Shown here: piece by piece, positions 9,152-17,518 of the stretch
Numbering within the stretch: position 1 is the first letter of the stretch
Layout: each line of letters opens with the position of its first letter
Assembly: GCA_022448955.1 (NCBI GenBank)
Contig: JAKVCU010000013.1
Coordinates: 24,258 to 57,711 of the forward strand
DNA: 33,454 bases
Origin: Saprospiraceae bacterium
GTDB taxonomy: Bacteria; Bacteroidota; Bacteroidia; Chitinophagales; Saprospiraceae
Direction of reading: 5' to 3'
Position numbers and translations under genes: made by a program
Notes under the pieces: generated by a model
What the model saw: only the letters and a program-made list of their open reading frames with translations
What the model was told of the DNA's origin: nothing
Database searches by the model: none

Positions 9152-9263
9152 CGGCAAGTTGATTTTTTAGTAATTTGAATTTTTTGATTGTTTACTTTCT
9201 ATAACAGAAGTCTCAAAATTAATAATTTGCTTATCCTTTTTTAGTGCATGGACTTTTCCCATG

Positions 9264-9271
9264 CAAATATA
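9264..9271 (-). promoter_or_regulatory. Candidate -7 element for etfBA
   Basis: On the minus strand this reads TATATTTG, an exact match to TANNTTTG. No TTTG-like -33 box was found at 19-21 bp, so the call rests on the -7 element alone. Confidence 0.4.
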
Positions 9272-9296
9272 CTTAATTTAAAGAGACCGCACTTGT

Positions 9297-9320
9297 ATTC
9301 TAGCGAAAATTCGCTAGAAT
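9297..9320. promoter_or_regulatory. 24-bp dyad between divergent etfB and TPR genes
   Basis: A perfect inverted repeat with 11-bp arms (ATTCTAGCGAA and TTCGCTAGAAT) is separated by AA. It lies about 25 bp upstream of the candidate etfB -7 element and 57 bp before the TPR gene. The near-zero loop favours an operator for a dimeric regulator over an RNA hairpin, but no regulator is identified. Confidence 0.5.
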
Positions 9321-9376
9321 TACAATAAGATGACAAACAAAATTTATAACAAACTGATTTTCAAAAATATACAAAA

Positions 9377-9709
9377 ATGAGTAGCTCACGATTAGATCAA
9401 CTTTTAACATTTCACAAGGAGTCTCCAACAGATTCTTTTATACTTTTTGCACTTGCAAAAGAATATGAAAACCAGTCTGAACTAGAAATAGCTTTACAAT
9501 ACTACCAACAACTTACTAAAAATGCCCCTAATTACATCGGCACTTACTATCATCTTGGCAAGCTGCACGAACGAATGGACCAAGCAGCTTTTGCTTTTCA
9601 GACGTACAAGAAGGGAATGGCTATTGCAAAAAAAATAGGGGACCAACATGCTTTAGGTGAATTGGCTGGAGCCAAATTAGCATTAGGTGATGACGAAGAT
9701 TTTGAATAG
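9377..9709 (+). CDS. Small tetratricopeptide-repeat protein
   Basis: This 110-residue soluble protein is built almost entirely of TPR helices. One unit spans about residues 17-50 (DSFILFALAKEYENQSELEIALQYYQQL) and a second about 51-84 (GTYYHLGKLHERMDQAAFAFQTYKKGM), followed by a capping helix and an acidic tail. The small-large-small residue pattern of TPRs (L-A-x-E-Y, Y-H-L-G-K-L) is clear. Such proteins act as protein-protein interaction scaffolds, and the partner is not evident. There is no signal peptide, so it is probably cytoplasmic. It is transcribed divergently from etfB and has a 495-bp gap downstream. Confidence 0.85.
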   Translation: MSSSRLDQLLTFHKESPTDSFILFALAKEYENQSELEIALQYYQQLTKNAPNYIGTYYHLGKLHERMDQAAFAFQTYKKGMAIAKKIGDQHALGELAGAKLALGDDEDFE

Positions 9710-10204
9710 GTAATGATGCTGAAGAAACGATTGAAGTTGTTCGAAAAGTATGTTGCCAATCGAGAATAATGGCTTGATTGTCAAGGCGAAGCCCTTTTTG
9801 AGTTTCATAGCCTAGTTATGGGACGAAAAAAAACTGCCCGTCCGGCAGGCGGGGCTGAAGCATTTGGTGCTCAATGCATTTTTCGCAGGTGGTAAGATAT
9901 ATTTTTAAACAACTTCATTGTATAAAAAGCTTTTCCTACGCTTTTTAAAGAAAAATCTTATTTTTTGATTAATTTTGGTGACTTCTGAAATTTTGAGGCT
10001 GCATCATTGTTTGCAGCTAACATCTCTTTAAATATTGTGCCTGTCAGTAATCAAACGGACACTATTCAAGCACTATATTTTAAAAACTATGCCCTTTTTG
10101 ATCTTCTAACGACTTAGTTAGGCTTTCATAGTCTATTATAACATACATTTTGCTTTGCAAAGGTATCATCAAATAGAAAGTATCAATTTTTAATAATCTA
10201 TTAT
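9710..10204. other. 495-bp gap with a GC-rich repeat-like block, no gene seen
   Basis: No credible ORF lies here. At about 9834-9857 a GC-rich block (CTGCC, CCGGCAGGCGGGG) stands out from AT-rich surroundings. It can fold through CTGCC/GGCAG and resembles the dispersed GGCAGGC-type repeats common in Bacteroidota. It also resembles the block near 15195. Further on, a run near 9928-9955 has AAAAAGC and GCTTTTT arms that could form a hairpin. The last 200 bp should contain the promoter of the large secreted protein. I saw TACATTTTG near 10143, which is one base longer than the -7 consensus. Confidence 0.4.
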
Positions 10205-13200
10205 ATGGTTAAACAGTTTTTCACTTTGGCTTTACTTACATTGGCCTTTACGGCAAACGTACTGGCGCAATGCACCACTAGTGTTGATGCAGGAATGGAT
10301 CAAATAGTTTGTACCTCAGGATCAAATACTACATTAAATGCACTCATCAACGGTGATTTTTTTGATGTTAGTTGGTCTCCAACAATAGGGCTCACAAATC
10401 CAAATGCTGCAGGAACCACTGTTACATTAGACGCAACGACCACTTATACAGTGACCGTAAGAAGTTTTTCAACAGATAATCTCATTATAAATGGTGATTT
10501 TAGCCTTGGCGACCAAGATTTCACTAGTGACTATATTTATGGTACGGGTGGTGGAGCTGGTTTGCTAAGTAATGAAGGGCAATATGCGATAGACAATAAC
10601 GCAGGTAATACACATAATCAATTTGCCAATTGCTCTGATCATACAGGAGGTGGTAATATGATGGTGATCAATGCCTCTGGCGATGCAAGTAATATTTGGT
10701 GTCAAACGGTAAGCGTAGATCCCGGAACAGAATATGCCTTTAGTGCATGGGTAACCTCTGTGGTTTCTCAAAACCCAGCAATATTACAGTTTTCCATCAA
10801 TGGAACACTTCTAGGTTCGCCTTATAATGCCTCTGCAGCTACTTGTAGCTGGAATCAATTCTTTGAAACTTGGGATTCTGGCACCAACAATGTAGCAGAA
10901 ATCTGTATTGCTAATGTGAATTTCGATCCAGCTGGAAATGATTTGGCATTAGATGATATTTCTTTTAGCCCTGTTTGTCTGGCTACTGATGAAGTTACTA
11001 TAACTGTTGCAGACCTTAATGCTTCTTGGACAGGACCAAGCACACTTTGTACAGGGGATAATCCACTCAATCTGAATGATCTTTTAGATTCAGATGCTAC
11101 ACTTGGTGGACAATGGACCGTTAATGGTTTATTATTAGATGCGATCAATCCTAATGTCCTTCCTCCTGGAAGTTATTTGGTAGAATATACTGTAATAGAA
11201 AGTCTTTGTAGTGAAAGTTTTGGTAATACGATTCAAATCCTTCAGGGCCCTACAGCTAGTTTTATGCTTGATCAAATGGGCTATTGCGTTGGAGATGATA
11301 TTTCTATTACTTTTAATGGAAGTGCCACTGCAGGAGCTACCTTCAACTGGGATCTAGGGCCATTAGGCACATTCACCGGGCCTGGCCCGATCAATATTCC
11401 TGCGGTAGTTGCTGGCAACTTTAATGTAAATCTAACAGTAGCCGATAATGGCTGTACTAGTCCAATATTCACAGGAGTTATTCAGGTGGATGAACCACCA
11501 TTTACAGACTTGGTGATCGACTGTAATGCGACTACTACTTCCGTAGAATTTACTTGGCCAGATTTTCCAGATGTTACCTTTGATGTAGCTATCTTATCTG
11601 GTCAAACGGGAAGTTTCACATCAAGCAACAGTTATTTGGTAGACGGCTTGGGCCAAAATGAAGCTGTAGCGATTCAAGTAAGCGCCAATTTCCAAGGAAT
11701 CGCTTGTTCCAGTGCTAGTTTTCAAGCATTTTGTACTTCTATTTCTTGTCCTAACTATGAAGTTACGATCAATGCACCAGCAGTTGTTTGCTCTGGAGAA
11801 GAGGTTCTTATTGATTATAACATTGTAGGTAGTAATGGTCCATTTGAAGTGCAATACTTGTTGGATGGTAATTTGACCGTTATTGCGGATGCACCTGCCT
11901 CAAATAGTATTTCGCTCACCCCGATTGCCAATATTGATTTTGAAATCATTTCTGTCATAGATAATAGCAATAATGAATGCCCTGTTAGTTTACCTACTCC
12001 TATTACAGTGATTGTTGAGGATCTATTATCTGCAGGCTTTTCAGGTCAAGCAGCCATTACTTGCTCTGGAGATCCTCAAATATTCAATCTATTTGACCTT
12101 ATTGAAGGGGAAGATTTGGGGGGAAGTTGGTCGGAGGCTATAATGTCTACTGACAGTGCCTTCAATGCATCAAATGCCACATTTAATACAGCGGGGCAAG
12201 CGCCTGGATTTTATATTTTCTTCTATATTCATGAGGCCACCAGCGCATGCCCAGAAACAAATGCAACGGCAACTATAATCATTGAGGACGGTCCTCTTGC
12301 CGATGCTGGTCAGGATATGAATTTGAGTTGTGGAGTCACCAGTATTCCAATTGGTGGCAACTCTACTCAAGGGCCGTATATCACTTATACATGGACTTCT
12401 CCAGATGGTGGTCAGCTTGACAATCCAAATGTTGCTAATCCCAATGCATTAACGGGAGGTACTTTTATACTGACGGTAGTCAATACGTTTACTTCTTGCT
12501 CCGCTACGGATGAAATCATCATTATAGAAGGTACTGATGAATTAAGTATTTTCACTTCTCAGGTAGCTGTCAGCTGTGATGTACCTAATTCTGGAGGTAT
12601 TCAAGTAGATTCCGTCCAAGGAGGTATCGGGCCTTATCAATTTAGTATTGATGGAGGCATATTTGGCAACAGCTCAATATTTAGCAATTTGCCTTCTGGC
12701 AACTACACGATCGAAGTACAAGATGTGACAGGCTGTCAAAGCAGTGTGGAAGTTATATTAAATGAACCTACAAGTATCATTGCTGATATTGTTACTAGTG
12801 CAGGAGACAACAATATTTTATTGCCTTTGGGCGAAAGCCTAAAACTGGACTTGCAAATTGTTGGAACGCCAGATACGATTATTTGGTCTCCAGAAATCGA
12901 TGGCTGTGATGGTTGCCAAACACCTCTTGTTTCTCCCAGCGAATCTACCATTTATATTGTAACTGTAATTGATGAGAATGGCTGTACAGCTACTGATGCC
13001 ATCAGTATTTTCATTGAGGAAGCACAACGAATATTCATCCCGAATGTCTTCTCTCCAAATGATGATGGTTTAAATGATATCTTCTATGTCAATACGGGTG
13101 CAGAAGTGGTACAAATCACTACTTGGGAAATCATAGATCGTTGGGGAAATCAAGTATTCAGTCAACAAAATGTAGCGCCTAATGATCCCTCCTTTGGATG

Positions 13201-13318
13201 GGATGGTGAATTTAAAGGTCGCGAACTAAACCCGGGTGTTTTTGTCTATTATATAGAACTAGAATTACAATCGGGCAATTTACTTCAATTAAAAGGTGAG
13301 GTGAGTTTGCTTCGATGA
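10205..13318 (+). CDS. Large secreted protein with T9SS type B (gliding-motility-type) C-terminal domain
   Basis: This 1037-residue protein has a Sec signal peptide (about 1-21, ending VLAQ) and is probably carried across the outer membrane by the type IX secretion system and held at the surface or released. In order I see an Ig/PKD-like segment (about 22-90), a jelly-roll-like region (about 91-257, NLIINGDFSLGD through LALDDISFSPVC) resembling carbohydrate-binding modules, a PKD-like domain (about 348-419), several Cys-containing Ig-like repeats, and a SprB-type repeat (about 786-853, GGIGPYQFSIDGG and LPSGNYTIEVQDVTGC). The last 95 residues are the type B sorting domain (FIPNVFSPNDDGLNDIF, WEIIDRWGNQVF, PGVFVYYIE). 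No catalytic site is evident, so a role in adhesion, matrix or glycan binding is inferred. It is enriched in Ser, Thr, Asn and Gly with few Lys and Arg, as usual for this class. Confidence 0.92.
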   Translation: MVKQFFTLALLTLAFTANVLAQCTTSVDAGMDQIVCTSGSNTTLNALINGDFFDVSWSPTIGLTNPNAAGTTVTLDATTTYTVTVRSFSTDNLIINGDFSLGDQDFTSDYIYGTGGGAGLLSNEGQYAIDNNAGNTHNQFANCSDHTGGGNMMVINASGDASNIWCQTVSVDPGTEYAFSAWVTSVVSQNPAILQFSINGTLLGSPYNASAATCSWNQFFETWDSGTNNVAEICIANVNFDPAGNDLALDDISFSPVCLATDEVTITVADLNASWTGPSTLCTGDNPLNLNDLLDSDATLGGQWTVNGLLLDAINPNVLPPGSYLVEYTVIESLCSESFGNTIQILQGPTASFMLDQMGYCVGDDISITFNGSATAGATFNWDLGPLGTFTGPGPINIPAVVAGNFNVNLTVADNGCTSPIFTGVIQVDEPPFTDLVIDCNATTTSVEFTWPDFPDVTFDVAILSGQTGSFTSSNSYLVDGLGQNEAVAIQVSANFQGIACSSASFQAFCTSISCPNYEVTINAPAVVCSGEEVLIDYNIVGSNGPFEVQYLLDGNLTVIADAPASNSISLTPIANIDFEIISVIDNSNNECPVSLPTPITVIVEDLLSAGFSGQAAITCSGDPQIFNLFDLIEGEDLGGSWSEAIMSTDSAFNASNATFNTAGQAPGFYIFFYIHEATSACPETNATATIIIEDGPLADAGQDMNLSCGVTSIPIGGNSTQGPYITYTWTSPDGGQLDNPNVANPNALTGGTFILTVVNTFTSCSATDEIIIIEGTDELSIFTSQVAVSCDVPNSGGIQVDSVQGGIGPYQFSIDGGIFGNSSIFSNLPSGNYTIEVQDVTGCQSSVEVILNEPTSIIADIVTSAGDNNILLPLGESLKLDLQIVGTPDTIIWSPEIDGCDGCQTPLVSPSESTIYIVTVIDENGCTATDAISIFIEEAQRIFIPNVFSPNDDGLNDIFYVNTGAEVVQITTWEIIDRWGNQVFSQQNVAPNDPSFGWDGEFKGRELNPGVFVYYIELELQSGNLLQLKGEVSLLR

Positions 13319-13326
13319 TCGACTTA

Positions 13327-13368
13327 CGCTGAGTATTATTGTTTGACTTCAAATGATAATACTCAGCG
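13327..13368. terminator. 13-bp inverted repeat after the T9SS gene
   Basis: CGCTGAGTATTAT at 13327-13339 pairs perfectly with ATAATACTCAGCG at 13356-13368 across a 16-nt loop. It starts 8 bp after the T9SS gene stop and ends 20 bp before the esterase start. There is no T-run, so it may attenuate or stabilise rather than terminate. Confidence 0.5.
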
Positions 13369-13388
13369 AGTATAAAAACATCACCCAC

Positions 13389-15095
13389 ATGACCAGACAT
13401 CTATTATTCCTATTTTTCAGCACATTGCTTGCTGGCTGCATGTCTAATCCACCAGGACAAATAAAAATCAACTCCTCCACAGCTGTAGAAATCAATGATA
13501 AGGCCTTAAAAAGGACGGAAGAAGGTATTTATGTCTTTAATGAGCAGTTCTCTTTTCCTACCATTCTCACCTTAAAAACTCAAGATCAAGAATGGGAAAT
13601 ATTCTGGGATTCTAATAAAAATCTTGACATCAAAATCCTCGAAGATTCTTTAGCTTTTCAAGGTAGTCTAATAGCAGAAAATCAACATTTGTTATCTGAA
13701 AAAAAGCTCAATGATGATGTATCTGCCTACCTCAACCAGAACTGGTATTCACTGCACATAAAGAATGAAGTAGATTATACAGGAGTCTTAGATTCATTGA
13801 AATCAGCTTATTTTAATAGAATGGATTCGTCAACAACAGTAAGTACTGAATTTAAAAAGATTAATGAGGCTTCCATCAACTTTGCTTTTGGAAGAATGCT
13901 TTTAAGATACCCCCGATTTCATAGAAATTTTACTGGCAATTCTGTAGCACTATCTCCAAATGCTACTCAAAGTGCACAAGAAAATATAGATGACCCTACC
14001 TATTGCTACCTTAAATCCTATCAGAGATATACCAAAACTTGGCTAGACTCAGAAATAAGAAAGGCTTTTTCAGAAAATCAAGATACCTCCGTTTATAGAG
14101 GCCTGATCAAAACTCAAACAGCTCTAGAACTCATTCCCAATCTTTTCAAAAACCAAAAAGTCATTGATTATTGGTCTTTTGAGTACATCAAAACTCATAT
14201 CGAACAATGTACTTGGATCAACGGTGAAGAATTGCTAAGCACGCTAGAAACCAATTGCAAAACACTAAAAATTAAACAGGATATTGAAGCTTACAAAAAT
14301 GATATACTAAGAGAAAGAGCCGATTTAGAGACGATCATTTACAAAATAGAGAAAGGTTTTCAACTCGAAGTATATATTTTCAAACCCCAAAACTTCGATC
14401 CTTTAAAAAAATATGCCGCGCTTGCTGCCTTCCACGGAGGTGGTTGGACTATCGGCGATGCTTCTTTCACTATTGAAAGTGCACAACATGCAGCTGATCA
14501 TGGTCTCATTGGTTTTTCAGTAGAATATAGGCTTTCAAATCAAGATGATATTACTCCTAGAGAGGCCATGCAAGATACTAGAGATTTTATCAAATGGTTG
14601 AGGCAAAATGCAGATTCGCTGTCTGTAAATCCTGACCAGATTATCGCAAAGGGATTTTCAGCAGGCGGTCATCTTGTTTCTTCTACAACAGTATTACAGG
14701 AAAATCAAGAGAGTATTCCCAATGCTATGATTTTGATCTCTCCAGCCTTAGATACCAGAGATGATTATTTCAAAAGTTTATTAAAAAGAGGCAAAAATTC
14801 AAGTGCTCTATCACCACTAGAAAATCTAAAGGAAGGTTTAAATATGCCCAAAATCCTCCTCTTACAGGGACGTACGGATAATCTCACTCCTACTAAATTC
14901 GCAGAAGAGTTTGATAAGAGAATGAATGAATTAGGATACGATTGTGAACTAGTCATTTATGAAGGCTGTGGACATCTATTCACTCCCTCTCATTTAGATG
15001 ATACGGGCTGGCCACAATCTGATCCTGCAATAGTTAAAAAAGCCTTTGAAAAACAAGTCGAATTCTATCAAGAGTTAGGCTTTACTCAAAAATAG
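13389..15095 (+). CDS. Lipoprotein alpha/beta-hydrolase (esterase-like)
   Basis: From the ATG at 13389 the product is 568 residues with a leader ending LLAGC, a good lipobox with the lipidated Cys at residue 17. An earlier in-frame ATG at 13353 lies in the hairpin loop and would bury the lipobox. Residues of about 20-330 form a helical domain that I do not recognise. The C-terminal part is an alpha/beta hydrolase of the hormone-sensitive-lipase/BD-FAE type. It has the oxyanion motif HGGGW (His 349), a nucleophile elbow GFSAGG (Ser 424), the acid in GRTDN (Asp 497) and the base in GCGHLF (His 529), so the triad is complete. It should hydrolyse an ester, perhaps an acylated sugar or peptide, in the periplasm. 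Neighbouring the secreted binding protein, it might act with it, but this is inference. Confidence 0.88.
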   Translation: MTRHLLFLFFSTLLAGCMSNPPGQIKINSSTAVEINDKALKRTEEGIYVFNEQFSFPTILTLKTQDQEWEIFWDSNKNLDIKILEDSLAFQGSLIAENQHLLSEKKLNDDVSAYLNQNWYSLHIKNEVDYTGVLDSLKSAYFNRMDSSTTVSTEFKKINEASINFAFGRMLLRYPRFHRNFTGNSVALSPNATQSAQENIDDPTYCYLKSYQRYTKTWLDSEIRKAFSENQDTSVYRGLIKTQTALELIPNLFKNQKVIDYWSFEYIKTHIEQCTWINGEELLSTLETNCKTLKIKQDIEAYKNDILRERADLETIIYKIEKGFQLEVYIFKPQNFDPLKKYAALAAFHGGGWTIGDASFTIESAQHAADHGLIGFSVEYRLSNQDDITPREAMQDTRDFIKWLRQNADSLSVNPDQIIAKGFSAGGHLVSSTTVLQENQESIPNAMILISPALDTRDDYFKSLLKRGKNSSALSPLENLKEGLNMPKILLLQGRTDNLTPTKFAEEFDKRMNELGYDCELVIYEGCGHLFTPSHLDDTGWPQSDPAIVKKAFEKQVEFYQELGFTQK

Positions 15096-15367
15096 AGTTG
15101 AATTACCGATACCATTTATAGTTTGTGCAGTAACATAAAGTCAACTTACTCGATATGAACACGCAAGGGAATGATTAAAAAAGATTATGTGGGTCTGCCG
15201 GCCGTAGGCGGGAGCGCAGCGGTTCCATTTGCGCAGAAATTTTTCTGCATTTTGCCGCTTGCAGAAAAATCATATACAGATAAAATGCCCACGAGCTAGC
15301 GCACACCAGAGCGCGGATGAATATAGGGAAGCTGCCTGGTCGATGGTATCTTTGCTCAAAAAAAGAC
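15096..15367 (+). ncRNA. Candidate IS110 left-end noncoding region (possible bridge RNA)
   Basis: IS110-group elements encode a structured bridge RNA in the noncoding end upstream of the transposase. This stretch sits in that place. From about 15195 it becomes locally GC-rich (TGCCGGCCGTAGGCGGGAGCGCAGCGG). It then carries a strong hairpin GCAGAAA/TTTCTGC at 15233-15248 and a second CTGCA/TTGCAG-type complement near 15245-15264. The exact left boundary of the element is not visible. Assignment as a bridge RNA is by position and foldability only. Confidence 0.35.
15266..15281 (+). repeat. 16-bp direct repeat, left copy
   Basis: AAAATCATATACAGAT is repeated exactly at 16760-16775. The two copies bracket the IS110 transposase remnant and are 1494 bp apart. 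After one mismatch a further AAA is shared. Confidence 0.7.
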
Positions 15368-16586
15368 ATGAGCAATAAGATTAGTTTCGATCAGGTAATT
15401 GAAGTAGGGTGCGCTGCTGATGTGCATAAGAATAATATCGTAGCGACAATTCGTTGGGGTAGTGAAAAATACGAAACCAAAGAATTTGGCTGCTACACAA
15501 GTTCATTGACAAAATTAAGAGATTGGTGCAAGCAGCACAATGTGACCCATTTTGCTATGGAAAGTACCGGCGTGTAGTGGAAGCCCGTTTATAACATTCT
15601 GGCAGAAGAAGGAGGTATGGAGATCATTTTGGTCAATGCTCGTCATGTCAAGAACGTACCCGGCCATAAGACAGATAAGAAAGATAGTATCTGGCTGAGT
15701 AAGTTATTAATCAGTGGTTTATTAAAAGGAAGTTTTATACCTCCCACGCTGATTCGAGAGCTTAGAGATCTAGTCAGATATAAGAAAAAAGTTGTTGAGC
15801 AACGCTCTTCGGAGAAGAATCGGGTTATTCGGATACTGGAAGATGCTAATGTTAAACTAAGTAGCGTACGGAGTGATGTACACGGCGCAGTTGGGCAAAA
15901 AATAATTAAGGACATACTCAATGGTGTTACAGATGCAAAGCTTTTATCTAGACACTATCACGGTAAAATGCATAAAAGTCGTAAGGAGTTCCGCCTGGCT
16001 TTGGAAGGTCGAATCACGGCACATCATAGGTTCATGCTACAAACCATAAAGAGGAGCATTGAGCAAAAAGATGAGTTAATCAAAACTATAGAAGCTCAGA
16101 TTGATGAGCAGATCAAGGCTTATCAGGAGGACGTGGACAATTTGCAAACTATAGATGGCGTGGGGCGGGATAGTGCAATTACCATCATTAGCGAAATTGG
16201 AACCGATATGAGTCAGTTTCCCAGTGAAAAACACTTGAGTAGTTGGTCAGGCATGAGTCCGGGTAATCACGAGAGTGGAGGTAAAAAAAAACGCCCGGAC
16301 AATAAAAGGGAATAAACACCTGAAGACCTGCTTGGTCGAATGTGGCTGGGCAGCGACGCACAAGAAAGATGGTGTGCTCAAAACTAAATACAGGCGCTTA
16401 GTCAAACGACGAGGTAAAAAGAAGGCCTTGGTAGCGCTAGGCCATGACATTATCATAGCTGCCTATTTCATGATCAGGGACAAAGTACCTTATAATCCGG
16501 TACAACCAATATCTGAGGAAGACCTCAAAAAGAAACAAATGGAATACCATCTAAAGAGAGCCAAAGCACTGGGCTTCGAAGGTTAA
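15368..16586 (+). pseudogene. IS110-family transposase, broken by an amber codon and a frameshift
   Basis: This DEDD-type IS110 transposase is split in two places. It starts MSNKISFDQV at 15368, with the first acidic residue in AADVHK (Asp 18) and the second in MESTGV (Glu 65). The next codon is TAG (15575-15577), where relatives have Tyr (ESTGVYW). The same frame resumes at once with WKPVYNIL and continues through GHKTDKKDSIWL, a coiled region and the C-terminal SGMSPGNHES segment. At a run of nine A residues (16283-16291) the frame shifts: the zero frame ends at 16315, while KGNKHLKTCLVECGWAA continues in the +1 frame to 16586. With both lesions corrected the product would be about 405 residues, normal for the family. 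It is probably inactive, though slippage on the A run could repair the second lesion. Confidence 0.92.
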
Positions 16587-16759
16587 TACACAAAAATATA
16601 AAAGTCGGTTTTTTACTGGGACGTAAGAGCCCGCAGATGAAATTGACCTTAGACTGGTTAAGCACCAAACACTGTCGCCTCGAGCACGAAGATGAAAATT
16701 TACACTCTTAATTAGTCAAAACAGAAATCACATAACCAACTAAAAAACAATACTTTACT
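16587..16759. other. Right flank of the IS110 remnant
   Basis: About 170 bp separate the end of the transposase from rdgB. The first part is probably the noncoding right end of the element and the last part the rdgB leader, but no boundary is visible. There is no ORF and no clear promoter box. Confidence 0.3.
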
Positions 16760-16775
16760 AAAATCATATACAGAT
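16760..16775 (+). repeat. 16-bp direct repeat, right copy
   Basis: This is an exact copy of the sequence at 15266-15281. Its last two bases are the first two bases of the rdgB start codon, so the repeat overlaps the rdgB translation start. Confidence 0.7.
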
Positions 16776-17349
16776 GAAAGAAGTCATCTTTGCTACCTCC
16801 AATCCAAATAAGGTCAGGGAAGTCAATGAAATGCTGCCACATTTATCGATTAAAAGCCTCAAAGATATTGGCTGTATGGAAGAAGTGCCAGAAACCACTG
16901 CTACTATTCATGGTAATGCATTGCAAAAAGCAAGATATGTTTCAGAAAAGTATAAAGTAGATTGTTTCTCTGAGGATACCGGCTTGGAAGTCGAAGCTCT
17001 AAACGGTGAACCTGGTGTGGATACCGCTCATTATGCAGGCCCTCAGCGCTCAGCTGAAGCAAATATGGCCCTATTACTTACCAATCTTGAAGGGAAAGGA
17101 AATCGTAAAGCCAGATTTCGAACAGTTGTGGCTTTAATACTCAATGGAAAAGAACATCAATTTGAGGGGGTCGTAAATGGAACTATTGCTCCCCAAAAAA
17201 TGGGAGATGGTGGCTTCGGCTATGATCCTATTTTTATCCCAGATGGATACCATATTTCTTTTGCAGAAATGGATAAATATGAAAAAAATAAAATTAGTCA
17301 TCGTGGCAGAGCCATAAAAAAATTAATGCAATTTCTGAATAGCCTCTAA
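16774..17349 (+). CDS. rdgB: XTP/dITP diphosphatase (RdgB/HAM1 family)
   Basis: This housecleaning enzyme hydrolyses non-canonical purine triphosphates (XTP, dITP, ITP) to monophosphates and pyrophosphate, keeping them out of DNA and RNA. The 191 residues match the family length. Signatures are the N-terminal FATSNPNKVREVNEML, the substrate-site SEDTGLEVEALNGEPGVDTAHYAG (about 68-91), GFGYDPIFIP (about 148-157) and the terminal SHRGRAIKKL. The ATG at 16774 lies inside the 3' edge of the 16-bp direct repeat, directly downstream of the IS110 remnant. Its original promoter may therefore have been changed by that insertion. The protein itself looks intact. Confidence 0.96.
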   Translation: MKEVIFATSNPNKVREVNEMLPHLSIKSLKDIGCMEEVPETTATIHGNALQKARYVSEKYKVDCFSEDTGLEVEALNGEPGVDTAHYAGPQRSAEANMALLLTNLEGKGNRKARFRTVVALILNGKEHQFEGVVNGTIAPQKMGDGGFGYDPIFIPDGYHISFAEMDKYEKNKISHRGRAIKKLMQFLNSL

Positions 17350-17419
17350 GCTTGTTCTAATAAGTCTTACTAGCAAAGACTTGATAGCTAGCTAGTTTAA
17401 TTGTATCTTGCTCATCGTA

Positions 17420-17449
17420 TTTCAAAATAACAGCATGTAACTAAATTTG
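17420..17449 (+). promoter_or_regulatory. Candidate promoter for the TPR-like gene
   Basis: TAAATTTG at 17442-17449 matches TANNTTTG exactly. TTTC at 17420-17423 lies 18 bp upstream as a near match to the -33 box. It predicts a leader of about 60 nt to the ATG at 17519. Confidence 0.45.
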
Positions 17450-17518
17450 GCTGGTTTGCAAAACAATAGCAATCTTAAGCCAATTGTTTCTGCTTCAGTA
17501 TATTAATTGAAGAGGGGT

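Noticed and set aside
9149-9157. TTG start for etfB two codons upstream
   Set aside because: The ATG at 9149-9151 gives the family N-terminus MKILVCVSK. The TTG adds nothing conserved. The same reasoning applies to pnp, secG, the kinase, the GXWXG gene and the helicase.
10565-13027. Several minus-strand ORFs inside the large secreted protein
   Set aside because: All are antisense shadows of one intact 1037-codon gene with clear domains.
13353-13391. Earlier ATG for the esterase lipoprotein
   Set aside because: It lies inside the 13-bp inverted repeat and would place 12 hydrophilic residues before the signal peptide, hiding the lipobox.
15575-15577. TAG read as an amino acid (recoding)
   Set aside because: Other genes in the window, such as the histidine kinase and phnA, end with TAG at the expected place, so TAG is a normal stop here.
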